Of a stretch of 6,007 nt of DNA, positions 5,541 through 6,007 are shown piece by piece. Positions within the stretch are counted from its first letter, which is position 1. Each line of letters starts with the position of its first letter. This DNA comes from Treponema sp. (GTDB lineage Bacteria; Spirochaetota; Spirochaetia; Treponematales; Breznakiellaceae). The position numbers were made by a program, and so were the translations under genes. The notes beneath the pieces are model-generated. The model had not been told where the DNA came from. It saw only the letters and a program-made list of their open reading frames with translations, and did not search any database. Where the stretch lies: contig JAITON010000034.1 of NCBI GenBank assembly GCA_031289935.1, positions 1 through 6,007 on the forward strand, written 5' to 3'.

Positions 5541-6007
5541 ATGAATGAAAAATTTATTGAAAACTTAAGAAAATACCTTATTGAAAAATACGATTGTCAG
5601 TTAATTATTTTATATGGTTCTTTTTTAACTGGCGATTTTACTAATGAAAGTGATGTTGATGTAATCTGTTTTAGCGATAAACTTTGTCCTGAAAATGATA
5701 CCTCCATTTTATCAGGATTTCAATTAGATGCATGGATATATAGCTCTGACAAAATAATAAATATTGATCAATATCTACGAGTAAGAAATAGCAAAATAAT
5801 CTATGATAAAAATAATCAAGGCAATGATTTTATTAATAAAATTAATCAAGCATATGATAAGGGACCAGAAAAATTAAGTGATGAACAAAAACAATTTTTA
5901 AAGGATTGGATAAAGAAAATGTATAAAAGATCACAAAAAGGTGATACAGAAGGTAATTATCGATTTCATTGGATGTTAAATGATAGTCTTGAAATATATT
6001 TTAATAT
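5541..6007 (+). CDS. Nucleotidyltransferase domain protein (partial, runs off the window)
   Basis: The frame is open from ATG 5541 to the window end, giving 155 residues with no stop. Residues 22-41 fit the polymerase-beta-type nucleotidyltransferase signature: G26-S27, then G31, then S37-D38-V-D40 with the two metal-binding aspartates. D63 in QLDAWIY (61-67) is in the right place for the third acidic residue. The later part (about 112-155) is helical and charged, ending in YRFHWMLNDSLEIYF, which recalls the C-terminal helices of stand-alone nucleotidyltransferases distantly related to aminoglycoside nucleotidyltransferases. It presumably transfers a nucleotide from an NTP to an unknown substrate; antibiotic modification or a toxin/antitoxin (MNT) role are both conceivable and unproven. 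Base composition is sharply AT-rich against the rest of the window, pointing to recent acquisition. The start is supported by the complete N-terminal helix before the catalytic strand; only a weak GGA (5532-5534) precedes it. Confidence 0.8.
   Translation, partial: MNEKFIENLRKYLIEKYDCQLIILYGSFLTGDFTNESDVDVICFSDKLCPENDTSILSGFQLDAWIYSSDKIINIDQYLRVRNSKIIYDKNNQGNDFINKINQAYDKGPEKLSDEQKQFLKDWIKKMYKRSQKGDTEGNYRFHWMLNDSLEIYFN

Overview
The window is bacterial DNA with two base compositions. Positions 80 to about 5420 are GC-rich (a sampled 60-nt stretch of secA, 601-660, is 62% GC). From about 5425 to the end the DNA is AT-rich (22% GC at 5541-5600). The SecA N-terminus and overall layout look to me most like a spirochaete of the Treponema group, perhaps a GC-rich gut lineage. 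That is recollection of the family, not a search result, so the taxonomic call is moderate to weak.

Layout from left to right. Positions 1-79 contain only G and C and end in a run of 18 C. Positions 80-351 form a leader or intergenic region with two hairpins that share the same core (an ATCC/GGAT stem closed by a TACC loop); the second hairpin lies about 45 nt before secA. The secA gene (352-3168, + strand) is complete and encodes the preprotein translocase ATPase, with all ATPase motifs and a C-terminal zinc-binding tail. A 58-nt convergent gap follows, containing a perfect 10-bp tandem duplication. On the minus strand are a DUF1848 gene (3227-4108) and, 17 nt upstream of it, a Nif3/YbgI-family dinuclear-metal protein gene (4126-4887); they probably form a two-gene operon read from a good sigma-70-like promoter at 4894-4922.

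The 653-nt divergent intergenic region (4888-5540) holds the most striking structure: about 17 tandem units on a 24-bp period. They form two sequence families, four units of one followed in exact phase by thirteen of the other. Both families have the same design, a 19-bp imperfect palindrome plus a G-rich linker of about 5 nt. The stem sequences differ between families, but pairing is kept. Beyond the array the composition drops abruptly into an AT-rich segment with an incomplete nucleotidyltransferase gene (5541 to beyond the window end), probably acquired horizontally.

None of the four genes has a convincing Shine-Dalgarno sequence. Three of them have a plausible -10 element so close to the start codon that the mRNA would be leaderless or have a very short leader. 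The genes do not form one pathway: secA is core protein export, the Nif3/DUF1848 pair is of poorly defined function, and the nucleotidyltransferase is accessory. The points most worth following are the dual-family palindrome array and its position at the composition boundary.
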